This document shows positions 16,329-24,298 of a DNA stretch of 55,853 nt, one piece after another. Location: positions 1-55,853 of the forward strand of contig NZ_JFHE01000038.1 in assembly GCF_000698555.1 (NCBI RefSeq), read 5' to 3'. The translations under genes were made by a program, and so were the position numbers. Source of the stretch: Caballeronia grimmiae. Lineage in GTDB: Bacteria > Pseudomonadota > Gammaproteobacteria > Burkholderiales > Burkholderiaceae. Position 1 is the first letter of the stretch; each line of letters opens with the position of its first letter. The notes under the pieces were generated by a model. That model had not been told where the DNA came from and made no database searches. It saw nothing but the letters and a program-made list of their open reading frames with translations.

Positions 16329-16768
16329 GCTGCCAGGCGAGTGCTGTAGGAGGTGGCGCGGGGCGGCGCCGGGGCGCATCGCGCGCACGCGGCCGATACG
16401 CGGTAAACGTCGATTGTAAACGCCGGCGCATCCTGCCCGAAAAAGCGAAACGGTCGATACACCGATGGTACGCGCCGCCGACAGCCCATCGCGTACGCTG
16501 GCGCGCACTCCGGTGTGATCACACGCCGTCGATGGCGCATCGGCGAGTTCGCGCGGCGTTGGAAGCGTGCTGTGGCGGCGGCAAGACGGTCGAGACGCTT
16601 GCGGATGACGCGGACGGGATCGGCCGCGCCGCTGGCGCTGATTCTCGTGACGTTTCGCGTCCAAGCGTCTTACTGGCGACGAGCGCATCGGCCGGAGCGA
16701 TTCGATGTTCGCCGCGGGCTGGCGTTGCATCCCGCCCAAGCGCCCGCGTTCCACCGCGCGTGATCGTC
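16329..16768. other. Gene-free region with a CRP-like palindrome
   Basis: About 440 bases between the BetR gene start and the cold-shock terminator. A perfect 12-bp palindrome GTGTGATCACAC is at 16513-16524, 185 bases upstream of the BetR start. It contains the TGTGA/TCACA halves of CRP/FNR-type sites but without the usual 6-base spacer. Open frames here (16515-16763 and others) are Arg-rich and overlap one another. I take none as a gene. Confidence 0.5.
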
Positions 16769-16770
16769 GA

Positions 16771-16807
16771 AAAAAAGCCGTGAGAGTTGATCACCCTCAC
16801 GGCTTTT
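16771..16807 (-). terminator. Rho-independent terminator of the cold-shock gene
   Basis: On the minus strand AAAAGCCGTGAG (16807-16796) pairs with CTCACGGCTTTT (16784-16773), and the T-run continues to 16771. The stem is 12 bp with an 11-base loop, starting 18 bases after the stop codon. Confidence 0.95.
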
Positions 16808-16824
16808 CACTGATTGCGGCCGGC

Positions 16825-17028
16825 TTATTGCGGCTGAATGTTCGCGGCTTGCAGACCCTTCGGGCCTTGGCGCACTTCGAACAACACCTTCTGGTTTTCC
16901 TGCAGCGACTTGTAGCCGTCCGCGCGAATCTCCGAGAAATGCGCGAACACGTCGGGCGTGCCGTCATCCGGCGTGATGAATCCGAAACCCTTCGTGTCGT
17001 TGAACCATTTCACAGTGCCAGTTGCCAT
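16825..17028 (-). CDS. Cold-shock protein of the CspA family
   Basis: 67-residue single cold-shock domain, an RNA/ssDNA chaperone. Both nucleic-acid motifs are intact: RNP1-like KGFGFI (residues 13-18) and RNP2-like VFAHFSEI, with TVKWFNDTKG at the N-terminus and GPKGLQAANI at the end. The ATG follows AGAGGAAATAA, a good ribosome site. A strong terminator lies just downstream. The family includes both cold-induced and constitutive members, and the 80-base upstream gap is too short for the long CspA-type leader unless transcription starts inside the preceding gene. Confidence 0.97.
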   Translation of the reverse strand: MATGTVKWFNDTKGFGFITPDDGTPDVFAHFSEIRADGYKSLQENQKVLFEVRQGPKGLQAANIQPQ

Positions 17029-17108
17029 TTATTTCCTCTTCTTCTGCAGCGTTGAGCGAGGGCATTCCTCGCGTGGGTTGATTCGGTTGTGCGGGCGGCG
17101 GGCGTGCG

Positions 17109-17357
17109 TCACGCCATCGCCGGTTCTTGCGGCATTTCGTCCAGCAGCGTCGCTAGCTGGCTTTCGGTATCGCGTCCGCTGAACTCGCGCAAGGTCGCGA
17201 GCAGCGTGCGCCACGGGGCAGGCCAGCGCGTTTCCCGCACGCATCGGCCCGTGCTGGCATCGGTGATCCGAAGCAGCGTGGTATCCGGAAAGTAGGTCAG
17301 GGTGACGGGCATTCCGTCGAGAACACAGGTCGCGGTACAGGCTTTTGGTTTGAACAT
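17109..17357 (-). CDS. Hypothetical protein (82 aa)
   Basis: Begins MFKPKACTATCVLDGMPVTL. Two Cys near the N-terminus (ACTATC) and alternating beta segments (LTYFPDTTLLRITDASTG) precede a helical C-terminus (ESQLATLLDEMPQE). There is no signal peptide. I do not recognise the family. The ATG has no strong ribosome site, and an in-frame TTG at 17411 would extend it by 18 residues, so the start is uncertain. It lies 80 bases upstream of the cold-shock gene on the same strand. Confidence 0.55.
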   Translation of the reverse strand: MFKPKACTATCVLDGMPVTLTYFPDTTLLRITDASTGRCVRETRWPAPWRTLLATLREFSGRDTESQLATLLDEMPQEPAMA

Positions 17358-17503
17358 GCTTTTTTGGTCGGTAGAAGTCGCTGGCCATTCAGCGGTGGTC
17401 GCTTTAAGCAACGGGCGTGCCTGAGGCGCTTAGGGGCGCGCGTATTCGCCAAGTTCTGAAATTAGCTTCCATATTGTTGAACGAAGTATTGTCGCTTTAG
17501 CGG

Positions 17504-17543
17504 TTAATTGACTGAAGTTATCGTCTTATACTGCACTGCAGTA
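17504..17543 (+). promoter_or_regulatory. Promoter with overlapping palindromic operator
   Basis: A possible promoter is TTAATT (17504-17509), 17 bases, TATACT (17527-17532). A perfect 15-bp palindrome TACTGCA-C-TGCAGTA at 17529-17543 overlaps the -10 and the expected start of transcription. It lies 19 bases before the start of the small membrane-protein gene. A repressor site is the simplest reading. Confidence 0.6.
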
Positions 17544-17561
17544 ATGCTTTAGGAGCTATTC

Positions 17562-17720
17562 ATGTTCGTCGCTGTTCTGCTTCTGTGCCCCATTGGTGTC
17601 GCTGCGCTTTTTGCGTTCGCACTCTTCGCCGACAAGGTTTTTCACAACGCCCGCTTGCCGAAAGCGCCGACTGCCGTCATTCCACAAGTGCCGCGCCGCG
17701 TCCGGATCAGGCATCACTGA
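17562..17720 (+). CDS. Small membrane protein (52 aa)
   Basis: The peptide begins MFVAVLLLCPIGVAALFAFA, a single hydrophobic helix (about residues 2-23). A short basic cytoplasmic or periplasmic tail follows, ending RRVRIRHH. TTTAGGAG lies 7 bases before the ATG, a strong ribosome site, and a promoter with a palindromic operator lies just upstream. These signals support translation although no family is recognised. It ends 36 bases before the rhamnose promoter box and is probably not part of that operon. Confidence 0.65.
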   Translation: MFVAVLLLCPIGVAALFAFALFADKVFHNARLPKAPTAVIPQVPRRVRIRHH

Positions 17721-17756
17721 CGCGGGCCGATCCGCTTTCGCTATCGAACGATCGCC

Positions 17757-17794
17757 CTTTCGAATTGTTACGTTATTGGTCGCCGGTCTATAGT
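17757..17794 (+). promoter_or_regulatory. Rhamnose-regulon promoter box, copy 1
   Basis: A 38-base block starting CTTTCGAATTGT and ending TATAGT, 49 bases before the first SDR gene. It matches the block at 22963-23000 at 30 of 38 positions, with identical spacing. TTGTTA (17765-17770) and TATAGT (17789-17794), 18 bases apart, can be the -35 and -10. Conservation between two otherwise unlike upstream regions points to a shared activator, most likely the LysR-type protein encoded between the operons. Confidence 0.8.
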
Positions 17795-17843
17795 GCTTGT
17801 CACGGCGCAAAGCCGATGCAAGCACAACGACAGGAGACAGGGC

Positions 17844-18605
17844 ATGAACCGTATCGATCTGGCAGGGCGCGTTGTCGTCATCACGGGCGGTGCGCGGGGC
17901 ATCGGCCTCGCCGTTGCCGAGCGCGCGCTCGCGTCGGGCGCAAACGTCGCGCTATGGGATGTCGACGCCGAGCGGCTTCAGCGCACGAGCGCCGAACTCG
18001 CGTCGAAGAACAAGGAGCGCATCGTCAGCGACGCCGTCGTCGAACTGACCGATGAAGCCTCCGTCGAAGCCGCCGTGCAGAAGACGCTTGCCGCGCACGG
18101 CAAGATCGATGTGCTCGTAAACAACGCGGGCATCACCGGCGGCAACGGCGCCACATGGGAACTCGCCCCCGACGTGTGGCGGCGCGTGATCGACGTCAAT
18201 CTGATCGGCCCGTTTCTGACCTGCCGCGCGGTCGTGCCGCACATGCTGAAGGCGGGCTACGGCCGCATCGTCAATATCGCGTCGATCGCGGGCAAGGAAG
18301 GCAATCCGAACGCCTCGCACTACAGCGCGTCGAAAGCGGGGCTGATCGGCCTCACCAAGTCGCTCGGCAAGGAACTCGCGGGCAAGAACGTCCTCGTCAA
18401 CGCGGTCACGCCGGCCGCCGCCAAAACCGAAATCTTCGATTCGATGTCGCAGCAGCACATCGACTACATGCTCTCCAAAATCCCGATGAACCGCTTCCTG
18501 ATGCCGGAAGAAGCGGCGTCGCTGATTCTCTGGCTCTCGTCCGAGGACTGCGCGTTCAGCACGGGCGCCGTGTTCGACCTGTCGGGCGGACGCGCGACTT
18601 ACTGA
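17844..18605 (+). CDS. SDR oxidoreductase, probable 2-keto-3-deoxy-L-rhamnonate 4-dehydrogenase
   Basis: 253-residue NAD(P)-dependent short-chain dehydrogenase. The cofactor motif is TGGARGIG (about 14-21), followed by NNAG in VLVNNAGITGG, the catalytic Ser in VNIASIAG, and Tyr/Lys in YSASKAGLIG. The C-terminus is unusual for SDRs of this length (FDLSGGRATY). It heads the first rhamnose operon. In the oxidative L-rhamnose pathway an SDR oxidises 2-keto-3-deoxy-L-rhamnonate at C4. Since the other SDR fits the first step better, this one is assigned the later step by elimination. The ATG follows CAGGAGACAGGGC. Confidence 0.85.
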   Translation: MNRIDLAGRVVVITGGARGIGLAVAERALASGANVALWDVDAERLQRTSAELASKNKERIVSDAVVELTDEASVEAAVQKTLAAHGKIDVLVNNAGITGGNGATWELAPDVWRRVIDVNLIGPFLTCRAVVPHMLKAGYGRIVNIASIAGKEGNPNASHYSASKAGLIGLTKSLGKELAGKNVLVNAVTPAAAKTEIFDSMSQQHIDYMLSKIPMNRFLMPEEAASLILWLSSEDCAFSTGAVFDLSGGRATY

Positions 18606-18630
18606 TCCGCCCGTTTCACCGGAGAGAGAC

Positions 18631-19950
18631 ATGGAACATTCCGCATCGGCGGAAGGCGCTGTCACGTCTCGCGTGATGCGCCGGCTGCTGCCATTCCTCC
18701 TGCTGATGTACGTGCTCGCCTTCCTCGACCGCGCGAACATCGGCTTCGCTCAGAAGGCGCTGCAACAGGACACCGGCCTCACGAACGCCGCGTTCGCATT
18801 CGGCGCTGGCGTGTTCTTCGTCGGTTACGCAATCTTCGAAGTGCCGAGCAATTTGCTGCTCCACCGCGTCGGCGCGAAGGTGTGGATGTGCCGCATCATG
18901 GTGACGTGGGGCATCGTTTCGGCGGCGATGGCCGTCGCGCATTCCGCGACCACCTTCTATGCGCTGCGCTTTCTGCTCGGTGTCGCGGAAGCCGGGTTTT
19001 TTCCCGGCATCGTCTATTACCTGACGCGCTGGTTTCCGCAGGCATCGCGTGCGCGGGCGCTCGGCGTGTTCTACTTCGGCGCGCCGCTCGCGTTCATCTT
19101 CGGTGCGCCGCTTTCCGGACTGCTGCTCGATCTGCACGGCATGCTCGGCCTCAAGGGCTGGCAGTGGCTGTTCCTCGTGGAAGGGCTGCTTGCGTCGATC
19201 GTCGGCGCATGGGCGTTCTGGTATCTCGACGACGATCCCGCCCGCGCACGATGGCTCACGCAAGAACAGCGCACGCTGCTCGTCGCGCGTCTCGCGGACG
19301 ACTCGCGCCGCGCGTCGTCGCACGGACCGAAAAGCGTGCTGGCGGCGCTCGTCGATGCCCGCGTGCTCGTGCTGTGCTGCGTGTACTTCCTGATTCAGGC
19401 GTCGGTGTATGGCGTCGTGTTCTATCTGCCGCAACAGGTGGCGGCGCTGCTCGGCACGAAGGTCGGCTTTCGCGTGGGGCTCGTGACCGCGCTGCCGTGG
19501 ATCGCGGCGGTCGTCGTCACGTGGATCGTCCCGCGCTATGTGGATCGCACGTCGAAGCACCGGACCTGCGCCGTCGCGCTGCTTTTGATGTCGGGTGTGG
19601 CGATCGCCGTCTCCGGTATCGCGGGTGCGCCGATCGTTTCGCTGCTCGCGCTGTGTTGCGCCGCGAGCGGCTTCATCGCCGCGCAGCCGCTGTTCTGGAC
19701 GTTCCCGACGCGCTATCTCACCGGCGCGGCCGCCGCCGCCGGCATCGCGCTCATCAACTCGCTCGGCGGACTCGGCGGATTCTTCGCGCCGATGGCCCGC
19801 ACCGCCGCCGAAGCCGCGTTCCATTCGACCAGCGCCGGTCTCGCCGTGCTCGGCGCGGCGAGCGTGCTGGCCGCGCTCGTCATCGTCGCGCTGGTGCGCG
19901 TGCCGGAGCGCGATCCGATTCCGGGCGGCGAGACCGCCAACGCATCCTGA
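18631..19950 (+). CDS. MFS transporter, anion:cation symporter type (probable rhamnonate or related sugar-acid uptake)
   Basis: 439-residue inner-membrane carrier with about 12 helices. The motifs MYVLAFLDRANIGFAQKALQ near the N-terminus, FVGYAIFEVPSNLLLHRVGAK after helix 2, and GVAEAGFFPGIVYYLTRWFP in helix 4 place it in the ACS family of MFS (relatives of phthalate, tartrate and L-rhamnonate carriers). It lies between the SDR and L-rhamnonate dehydratase genes, 25 bases after the former with GGAGAGAGAC before the ATG. Its position suggests L-rhamnonate import, but other sugar acids are possible. Confidence 0.88.
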   Translation: MEHSASAEGAVTSRVMRRLLPFLLLMYVLAFLDRANIGFAQKALQQDTGLTNAAFAFGAGVFFVGYAIFEVPSNLLLHRVGAKVWMCRIMVTWGIVSAAMAVAHSATTFYALRFLLGVAEAGFFPGIVYYLTRWFPQASRARALGVFYFGAPLAFIFGAPLSGLLLDLHGMLGLKGWQWLFLVEGLLASIVGAWAFWYLDDDPARARWLTQEQRTLLVARLADDSRRASSHGPKSVLAALVDARVLVLCCVYFLIQASVYGVVFYLPQQVAALLGTKVGFRVGLVTALPWIAAVVVTWIVPRYVDRTSKHRTCAVALLLMSGVAIAVSGIAGAPIVSLLALCCAASGFIAAQPLFWTFPTRYLTGAAAAAGIALINSLGGLGGFFAPMARTAAEAAFHSTSAGLAVLGAASVLAALVIVALVRVPERDPIPGGETANAS

Positions 19951-19967
19951 TCCAGAGGAGACAAACG

Positions 19968-21146
19968 ATGTCCATGCCGACCATCAAGCACGTCCGCGCC
20001 TTCACCGTCCGCGGCGGCGGCGCCGATTACCACGACCAGGGCGCCGATCACTGGATCGACGATCACGTCGCCACGCCGATGGCGCGTTACCCCGAGTATC
20101 GCCAGAGCCGGCAATCGTTCGGACTGAACGTGCTCGGCTCGCTCGTCGTCGAGATCGAAGCGAGCGATGGGACCGTGGGTTTCGCGGTGACGACGGGGGG
20201 CGAAATCTGCGCGTTCATCGTCGAGAAGCATCTCGCGCGATTCCTCGAAGGACAGCGCGTGACCGACATCGAAAAGATGTGGGACCAGATGTACAACGCG
20301 ACGCTGTATTACGGGCGCAAGGGCATCGTGCTGAACGCGATATCGGGCGTCGATCTCGCGTTGTGGGACCTGCTCGCGAAGGTGCGCCAGGAACCGGTGT
20401 TCCAGTTGCTCGGCGGCCCGGTGCGCGACGAACTGCAGTTCTATGCGACCGGCGCGCGTCCGGATCTGGCGAAACAGATGGGCTTTATCGGCGGCAAGAT
20501 GCCGTTGCAGCACGGCCCGGCTGAAGGCGAGGAAGGGCTCGCGGCGAACATCGCGAAACTCGCCGACATGCGCGCGAAAGTCGGCGACGACTTCTGGCTG
20601 ATGTTCGATTGCTGGATGTCGCTCGACCTGAATTACGCGAAGCGTCTCGCCACGGCGGCTCACGAATACGGCCTGAAATGGCTGGAAGAAACGCTTCCGC
20701 CGGACGACTACTGGGGCTACGCCGAACTGCGCCGCTCCGTGCCGCGCGGCATGATGGTGACGACGGGCGAGCACGAAGCGACGCGCTGGGGTTTTCGCAT
20801 GCTCTTCGAAATGGGATGCGCGGACCTCGTGCAGCCCGACGTCGGCTGGTGCGGCGGCATCACGGAACTGATCAAGATTTCCGCGCTCGCCGACGCGCAT
20901 AACGTGCTCGTCGTGCCGCACGGATCGTCGGTGTACAGCTATCACTTCGTGGTGACGCGCCACAACTCGCCGTTCGCGGAGTTCTTAATGATGGCCCCGA
21001 AAGCCGATCAGGTCGTGCCGATGTTCAATCCTCTGCTGCTCGATGAACCCGTGCCGGTCAATGGCCGCATGAAGGTGCCCGAGACGCCGGGCTTCGGCGT
21101 GCGTCTCAACCCAGAATGCGCGCTCACGCGGCCTTACACCCACTGA
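19968..21146 (+). CDS. rhmD: L-rhamnonate dehydratase
   Basis: 392-residue enolase-superfamily enzyme converting L-rhamnonate to 2-keto-3-deoxy-L-rhamnonate in the cytoplasm. It is recognisable from close agreement with E. coli RhmD (YfaW): DYHDQGADHWIDDHVATPM near the N-terminus, ATGARPDLAKQMGFIGGKMP in the middle, and a C-terminus ending RPYTH. Metal and catalytic residues are visible in LMFDCWMS, WLEETLPPDDYWG, TTGEHEAT and LVVPHGSSVYSYH. AGAGGAGACAAACG precedes the ATG. It is the key gene identifying the cluster as an L-rhamnose pathway. Confidence 0.96.
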   Translation: MSMPTIKHVRAFTVRGGGADYHDQGADHWIDDHVATPMARYPEYRQSRQSFGLNVLGSLVVEIEASDGTVGFAVTTGGEICAFIVEKHLARFLEGQRVTDIEKMWDQMYNATLYYGRKGIVLNAISGVDLALWDLLAKVRQEPVFQLLGGPVRDELQFYATGARPDLAKQMGFIGGKMPLQHGPAEGEEGLAANIAKLADMRAKVGDDFWLMFDCWMSLDLNYAKRLATAAHEYGLKWLEETLPPDDYWGYAELRRSVPRGMMVTTGEHEATRWGFRMLFEMGCADLVQPDVGWCGGITELIKISALADAHNVLVVPHGSSVYSYHFVVTRHNSPFAEFLMMAPKADQVVPMFNPLLLDEPVPVNGRMKVPETPGFGVRLNPECALTRPYTH

Positions 21147-21157
21147 CGAGGCGCACC

Positions 21158-21940
21158 ATGCTGCTGGAAAACAAGGTCGTGATCGTGACGGGCGGCTCGC
21201 GCGGCATCGGCCGGGCGATCGCGCTGGCATGCGCGAGCGAAGGCGCGAACGTGGCGATCAACTACTGGCGCGACAACGATCAGTCGTACGGCAAGGCATC
21301 GGCGGCGGAGTCGATCATCGACGAAATCGAGGCGCTCGGACGGCGCGCGATTGCGGTCGAAGGCAACGTCGCCGAACGCGAGACGGGCATCGAACTGGTG
21401 CGGCGCACCGTGGAGGCGTTCGGACGCGTCGACGTGCTGTCGAGCAACGCGGGCATCTGTCCGTTTCATGCGTTTCTCGATATGCCGCCATCGGTCTATG
21501 AAACGACGGTCGCCGTGAATCTCAACGGCGCGTTCTATGTGACGCAGGCCGCCGCGACCCAGATGAAAGCGCAGGGCACGGGCGGCGCGATCGTCGCGAC
21601 GAGTTCGATCAGCGCGCTCGTCGGCGGCGGCATGCAGACGCACTACACGCCGACCAAGGCGGGCGTGCATTCGCTGATGCAGTCATGCGCGATCGCGCTC
21701 GGGCCGTACGGCATCCGCTGCAATTCGGTGATGCCGGGCACCATCGCGACGGACCTGAACGCAGAAGACCTGTCCGATGCCGAGAAACGCGCGTATATGG
21801 AAAAGCGCATCCCGCTCGGCCGTCTCGGCGCACCGGACGATGTCGCACAATGCGTGGTTTTTCTCGCGTCGAACCGGGCGCGCTATGTGACGGGCGCGTC
21901 GCTACTGGTGGATGGCGGCTTGTTCGTCAACTTGCAGTGA
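21158..21940 (+). CDS. L-rhamnose 1-dehydrogenase (SDR)
   Basis: 260-residue NAD(P)-dependent short-chain dehydrogenase that would oxidise L-rhamnose to L-rhamnono-lactone. It shows TGGSRGIGRAIA (about 12-23), SSNAGICPFHAFLDMP, the catalytic Ser in TSSISALVGGG, YTPTKAG (Tyr/Lys), and the C-terminal TGASLLVDGGLFVNLQ. The combination ICPFHxFLDMP, MQTHYTPTKAG and the VNLQ ending agrees with what I recall of characterised bacterial L-rhamnose 1-dehydrogenases such as that of Azotobacter. NNAG is SNAG here. Its 3' end overlaps the convergent LysR gene by 14 bases. It is last in operon 1. Confidence 0.9.
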   Translation: MLLENKVVIVTGGSRGIGRAIALACASEGANVAINYWRDNDQSYGKASAAESIIDEIEALGRRAIAVEGNVAERETGIELVRRTVEAFGRVDVLSSNAGICPFHAFLDMPPSVYETTVAVNLNGAFYVTQAAATQMKAQGTGGAIVATSSISALVGGGMQTHYTPTKAGVHSLMQSCAIALGPYGIRCNSVMPGTIATDLNAEDLSDAEKRAYMEKRIPLGRLGAPDDVAQCVVFLASNRARYVTGASLLVDGGLFVNLQ

Positions 21941-22883
21941 GCGCAAGCGACGCCGCCGAATACTTGCGCAAGAGCGCGATGAAATACTCGGCCGGCTCGC
22001 TCAAGGTTTCGGATTTGCGTCGCAAGAGGCCGAAACCGGACAGGCTTTTGCCGATCTCGATGGGAAGCTCCGTGAGCAAGCCCGCGCGCAGGTAATCGCG
22101 CACGACGGACTCGGGGAGCATTGCGACGGCGTCGCTGTTCTGCAGCAGTTGCAAGGTGGCGAAAATGGACGCGCATTCGACGATATCGGCGGGCGTCGTC
22201 AGCCCGGCGCGTGCCAGTTCTTCCTCGAAGAGGCCGCGCGCCGGACTGGTGATCGGCTGAAGAATCCACGGCCAGCCGACGAGCATGTCGAGCGATAGCG
22301 ATGTCTTCGCCGCAAGCGGATGCGCCGCCCGGACCACGAGGCGCATCGCTTCGCGTGCGAGCGGCTCGAAGTCGAAGTCGTTGTGTTGCAGAGGCGTCGT
22401 GAGCCGGCCGAGCGCGAGATCCACTTCGCGCCGATGCAGCAGTTGCACGACCTGATCGCTCGTCTCGCCTAGGATGCGCACGTTCAGAAGCGGCCGCTCG
22501 GACTTGAGTTCGGTGACGGCCATCGCGAGGACGTCGGGCGCGGCGCCCATGATCGCGCCGACGGTCAACTGGCCGTGGCCGCCGCGCCGCTTGTTGTCGA
22601 GATCGTCGGCGAAGCGGATGAGGTCCGCGAGTGAGCGTCGCGCGTAAGCGAGCGCGGCCGTGCCGAGCGGCGTCGGATGCATGCCGCGTGCGTTGCGCTC
22701 GAAGAGCAGGAAGCCGAACGCCTCTTCGATGTCCGCAAGCATCCGGCTTGCGCTCGGCTGAGCGACGTTGACGGTATCGGCTGCCTGATGAAGATTGCGC
22801 GTGTCGTCGAGCGCGACGAGCAGCGCGAGGTGCTTGAATTTCAGGCGGTTGACGAGCGATATCTGGGAGACGTTCTGATTCAT
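21927..22883 (-). CDS. LysR-type transcriptional regulator of the rhamnose cluster
   Basis: 318-residue LTTR. The N-terminal winged HTH (about 12-75) reads HLALLVALDDTRNLHQAADT, then NVAQPSASRMLADIEEAFG and LFERNARGMHPTPLG. The effector domain follows (GQLTVGAIMGAAPDVLAMAV to the C-terminus). The HTH resembles the GbpR/galactose-binding-regulator subgroup that controls sugar genes. It is divergent from the mutarotase operon and convergent with the L-rhamnose dehydrogenase gene. The conserved promoter box lies 80-117 bases upstream of its start and again upstream of operon 1, so it is the best candidate for the shared activator. Confidence 0.92.
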   Translation of the reverse strand: MNQNVSQISLVNRLKFKHLALLVALDDTRNLHQAADTVNVAQPSASRMLADIEEAFGFLLFERNARGMHPTPLGTAALAYARRSLADLIRFADDLDNKRRGGHGQLTVGAIMGAAPDVLAMAVTELKSERPLLNVRILGETSDQVVQLLHRREVDLALGRLTTPLQHNDFDFEPLAREAMRLVVRAAHPLAAKTSLSLDMLVGWPWILQPITSPARGLFEEELARAGLTTPADIVECASIFATLQLLQNSDAVAMLPESVVRDYLRAGLLTELPIEIGKSLSGFGLLRRKSETLSEPAEYFIALLRKYSAASLALTAS

Positions 22884-22962
22884 TTGGCTGTCCGGATGAT
22901 GCAAGCAACGCAACACGGCACCGCGACCCTGCCTGATACGCTTTTGCGATCGGCCAATCCTG

Positions 22963-23000
22963 CTTTCGAATTGTCGTGTTATCGGTCGGCGCATTATAGT
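22963..23000 (+). promoter_or_regulatory. Rhamnose-regulon promoter box, copy 2
   Basis: Matches the block at 17757-17794 at 30 of 38 positions. Elements TTGTCG (22971-22976) and TATAGT (22995-23000) have the same 18-base spacing, and the CTTTCGAATTGT block is identical. It ends 59 bases before the mutarotase start and lies in the divergent gap with the LysR gene, the classical place for an LTTR site. Confidence 0.8.
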
Positions 23001-23059
23001 CGCAGCACAACGCGCCTCGTCTCACCGACAGGCGCACACACATAAAAAGGCGGGCCGCC

Positions 23060-23374
23060 ATGGAGACAGTGGCATTTCGCATGACCCTCAAGCCGGGCAT
23101 GCGCGAGGAATACACACGGCGCCATCGCGACATATGGCCCGAACTGGCCGATGCCCTGCACGCCGCGGGCATCCGCGATTACCGCATCTTTCTCGACGAA
23201 GCGACCGGGCATCTGTTCGCCATCTACCAGCGCGCGGACCCGCACACCACCGATGCACTGCCTGCGTTGCCCATCATGCGCAAATGGTGGGATTACATGG
23301 CCGAACTGATGGACACCCACGCGGACAACGCCCCCGTTACGGCGCCGCTCGTGCCGGTGTTTCATCTTCCCTGA
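23060..23374 (+). CDS. rhaM: L-rhamnose mutarotase
   Basis: 104-residue cytoplasmic enzyme that interconverts the alpha and beta anomers of L-rhamnose. The family signature is complete: AFRMTLKPGMREEYTRRHRD, IWPELADALHAAGIRDYRIF, and the aromatic KWWDYMAELM near the C-terminus. The length equals the family norm. It is first in operon 2, directly behind the conserved promoter box. Pairing a mutarotase with a dehydrogenase makes sense because the dehydrogenase uses one anomer. Identity is secure. Confidence 0.96.
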   Translation: METVAFRMTLKPGMREEYTRRHRDIWPELADALHAAGIRDYRIFLDEATGHLFAIYQRADPHTTDALPALPIMRKWWDYMAELMDTHADNAPVTAPLVPVFHLP

Positions 23375-23399
23375 AGCGCATCGCTTGCGAGGAATCATC

Positions 23400-24290
23400 A
23401 TGCAGGTCGTCGATCCGCATATTCATCTGTGGGATCTTTCCACGCATCACTATCCGTGGCTGGCGAATCCGCAGACATCGTTCGTCGGCGATGCGCGCGA
23501 ACTGAAGCACGATTATCTGATTCGCGACCTGCTGCGCGACGCGGGCAGCGTCGCGGTGCTGAAAGTCGTGCATGTCGATGCGAATCACGATCCCGCCGAT
23601 CCGGTGGAGGAAACGCGCTGGCTGCAAGGTATCGCCGATGAAGAAGGGCGCGGCATGCCCGATGGCATCGTGGCGGGCGCGGATTTGTCGGCGGACAACG
23701 CGCCGCAAGTGCTCGAAGCGCACGCGGCATTTGCGAACACGCGAGGCATTCGCCAGATTCTCAACGTGCACGACGATCCGCTTTACGACTATGTCGGACG
23801 CCACTACATGCACGAGCCGCAATGGCGCAGGCATGTCGCGCTGCTGAAACGCTACGGGCTGTCGTTCGACTTGCAACTGTATCCGTCGCAGATGAACGAT
23901 GCGGCGGCGCTCGCACGCGAGCATCCGGATACGCAGTTCATCGTCAATCACGCGGGGATGTTCGTGGATCGCGCATCGCCTACGGGGTATCGCGCGTGGC
24001 GCGAAGGCATGCGCGCGCTGGCCGCATGCCCGAACGTCGCGGTGAAGATAAGCGGCCTCGCCATGTTCGATCACGACTGGACCATCGAGAGCTTTCGTCC
24101 TTACGTGCTCGAAACCATCGATACCTTCGGCTGCGAGCGCGCGATGTTCGCATCGAACTTTCCGGTCGACCGGCTCTTCGGCTCGTACACGGCGATATGG
24201 AATGCGTACGCGCGCATCGTCGCCGATGCAAGCGAGAGCGAGAAGGACGCGCTTTTCGTGCGCAACGCCGAGCGCATCTACCGCATCTAG
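23400..24290 (+). CDS. Amidohydrolase-family lactonase (probable L-rhamnono-lactonase)
   Basis: 296-residue TIM-barrel metal hydrolase of the amidohydrolase-2/COG3618 group. The N-terminal metal motif DPHIHLWDL (about residues 5-13), FIVNHAGMFVD around 187, and the C-terminal CERAMFASNFPVDRL are typical. Sugar lactonases for L-fuconolactone and L-rhamnono-gamma-lactone belong to this group, and in this operon the enzyme would open the lactone made by L-rhamnose 1-dehydrogenase. GAGGAATCATC precedes the ATG. L-fuconolactone is a possible alternative substrate, but the dehydratase next door is of the rhamnonate type. Confidence 0.88.
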   Translation: MQVVDPHIHLWDLSTHHYPWLANPQTSFVGDARELKHDYLIRDLLRDAGSVAVLKVVHVDANHDPADPVEETRWLQGIADEEGRGMPDGIVAGADLSADNAPQVLEAHAAFANTRGIRQILNVHDDPLYDYVGRHYMHEPQWRRHVALLKRYGLSFDLQLYPSQMNDAAALAREHPDTQFIVNHAGMFVDRASPTGYRAWREGMRALAACPNVAVKISGLAMFDHDWTIESFRPYVLETIDTFGCERAMFASNFPVDRLFGSYTAIWNAYARIVADASESEKDALFVRNAERIYRI

Positions 24291-24298
24291 GAGACACG

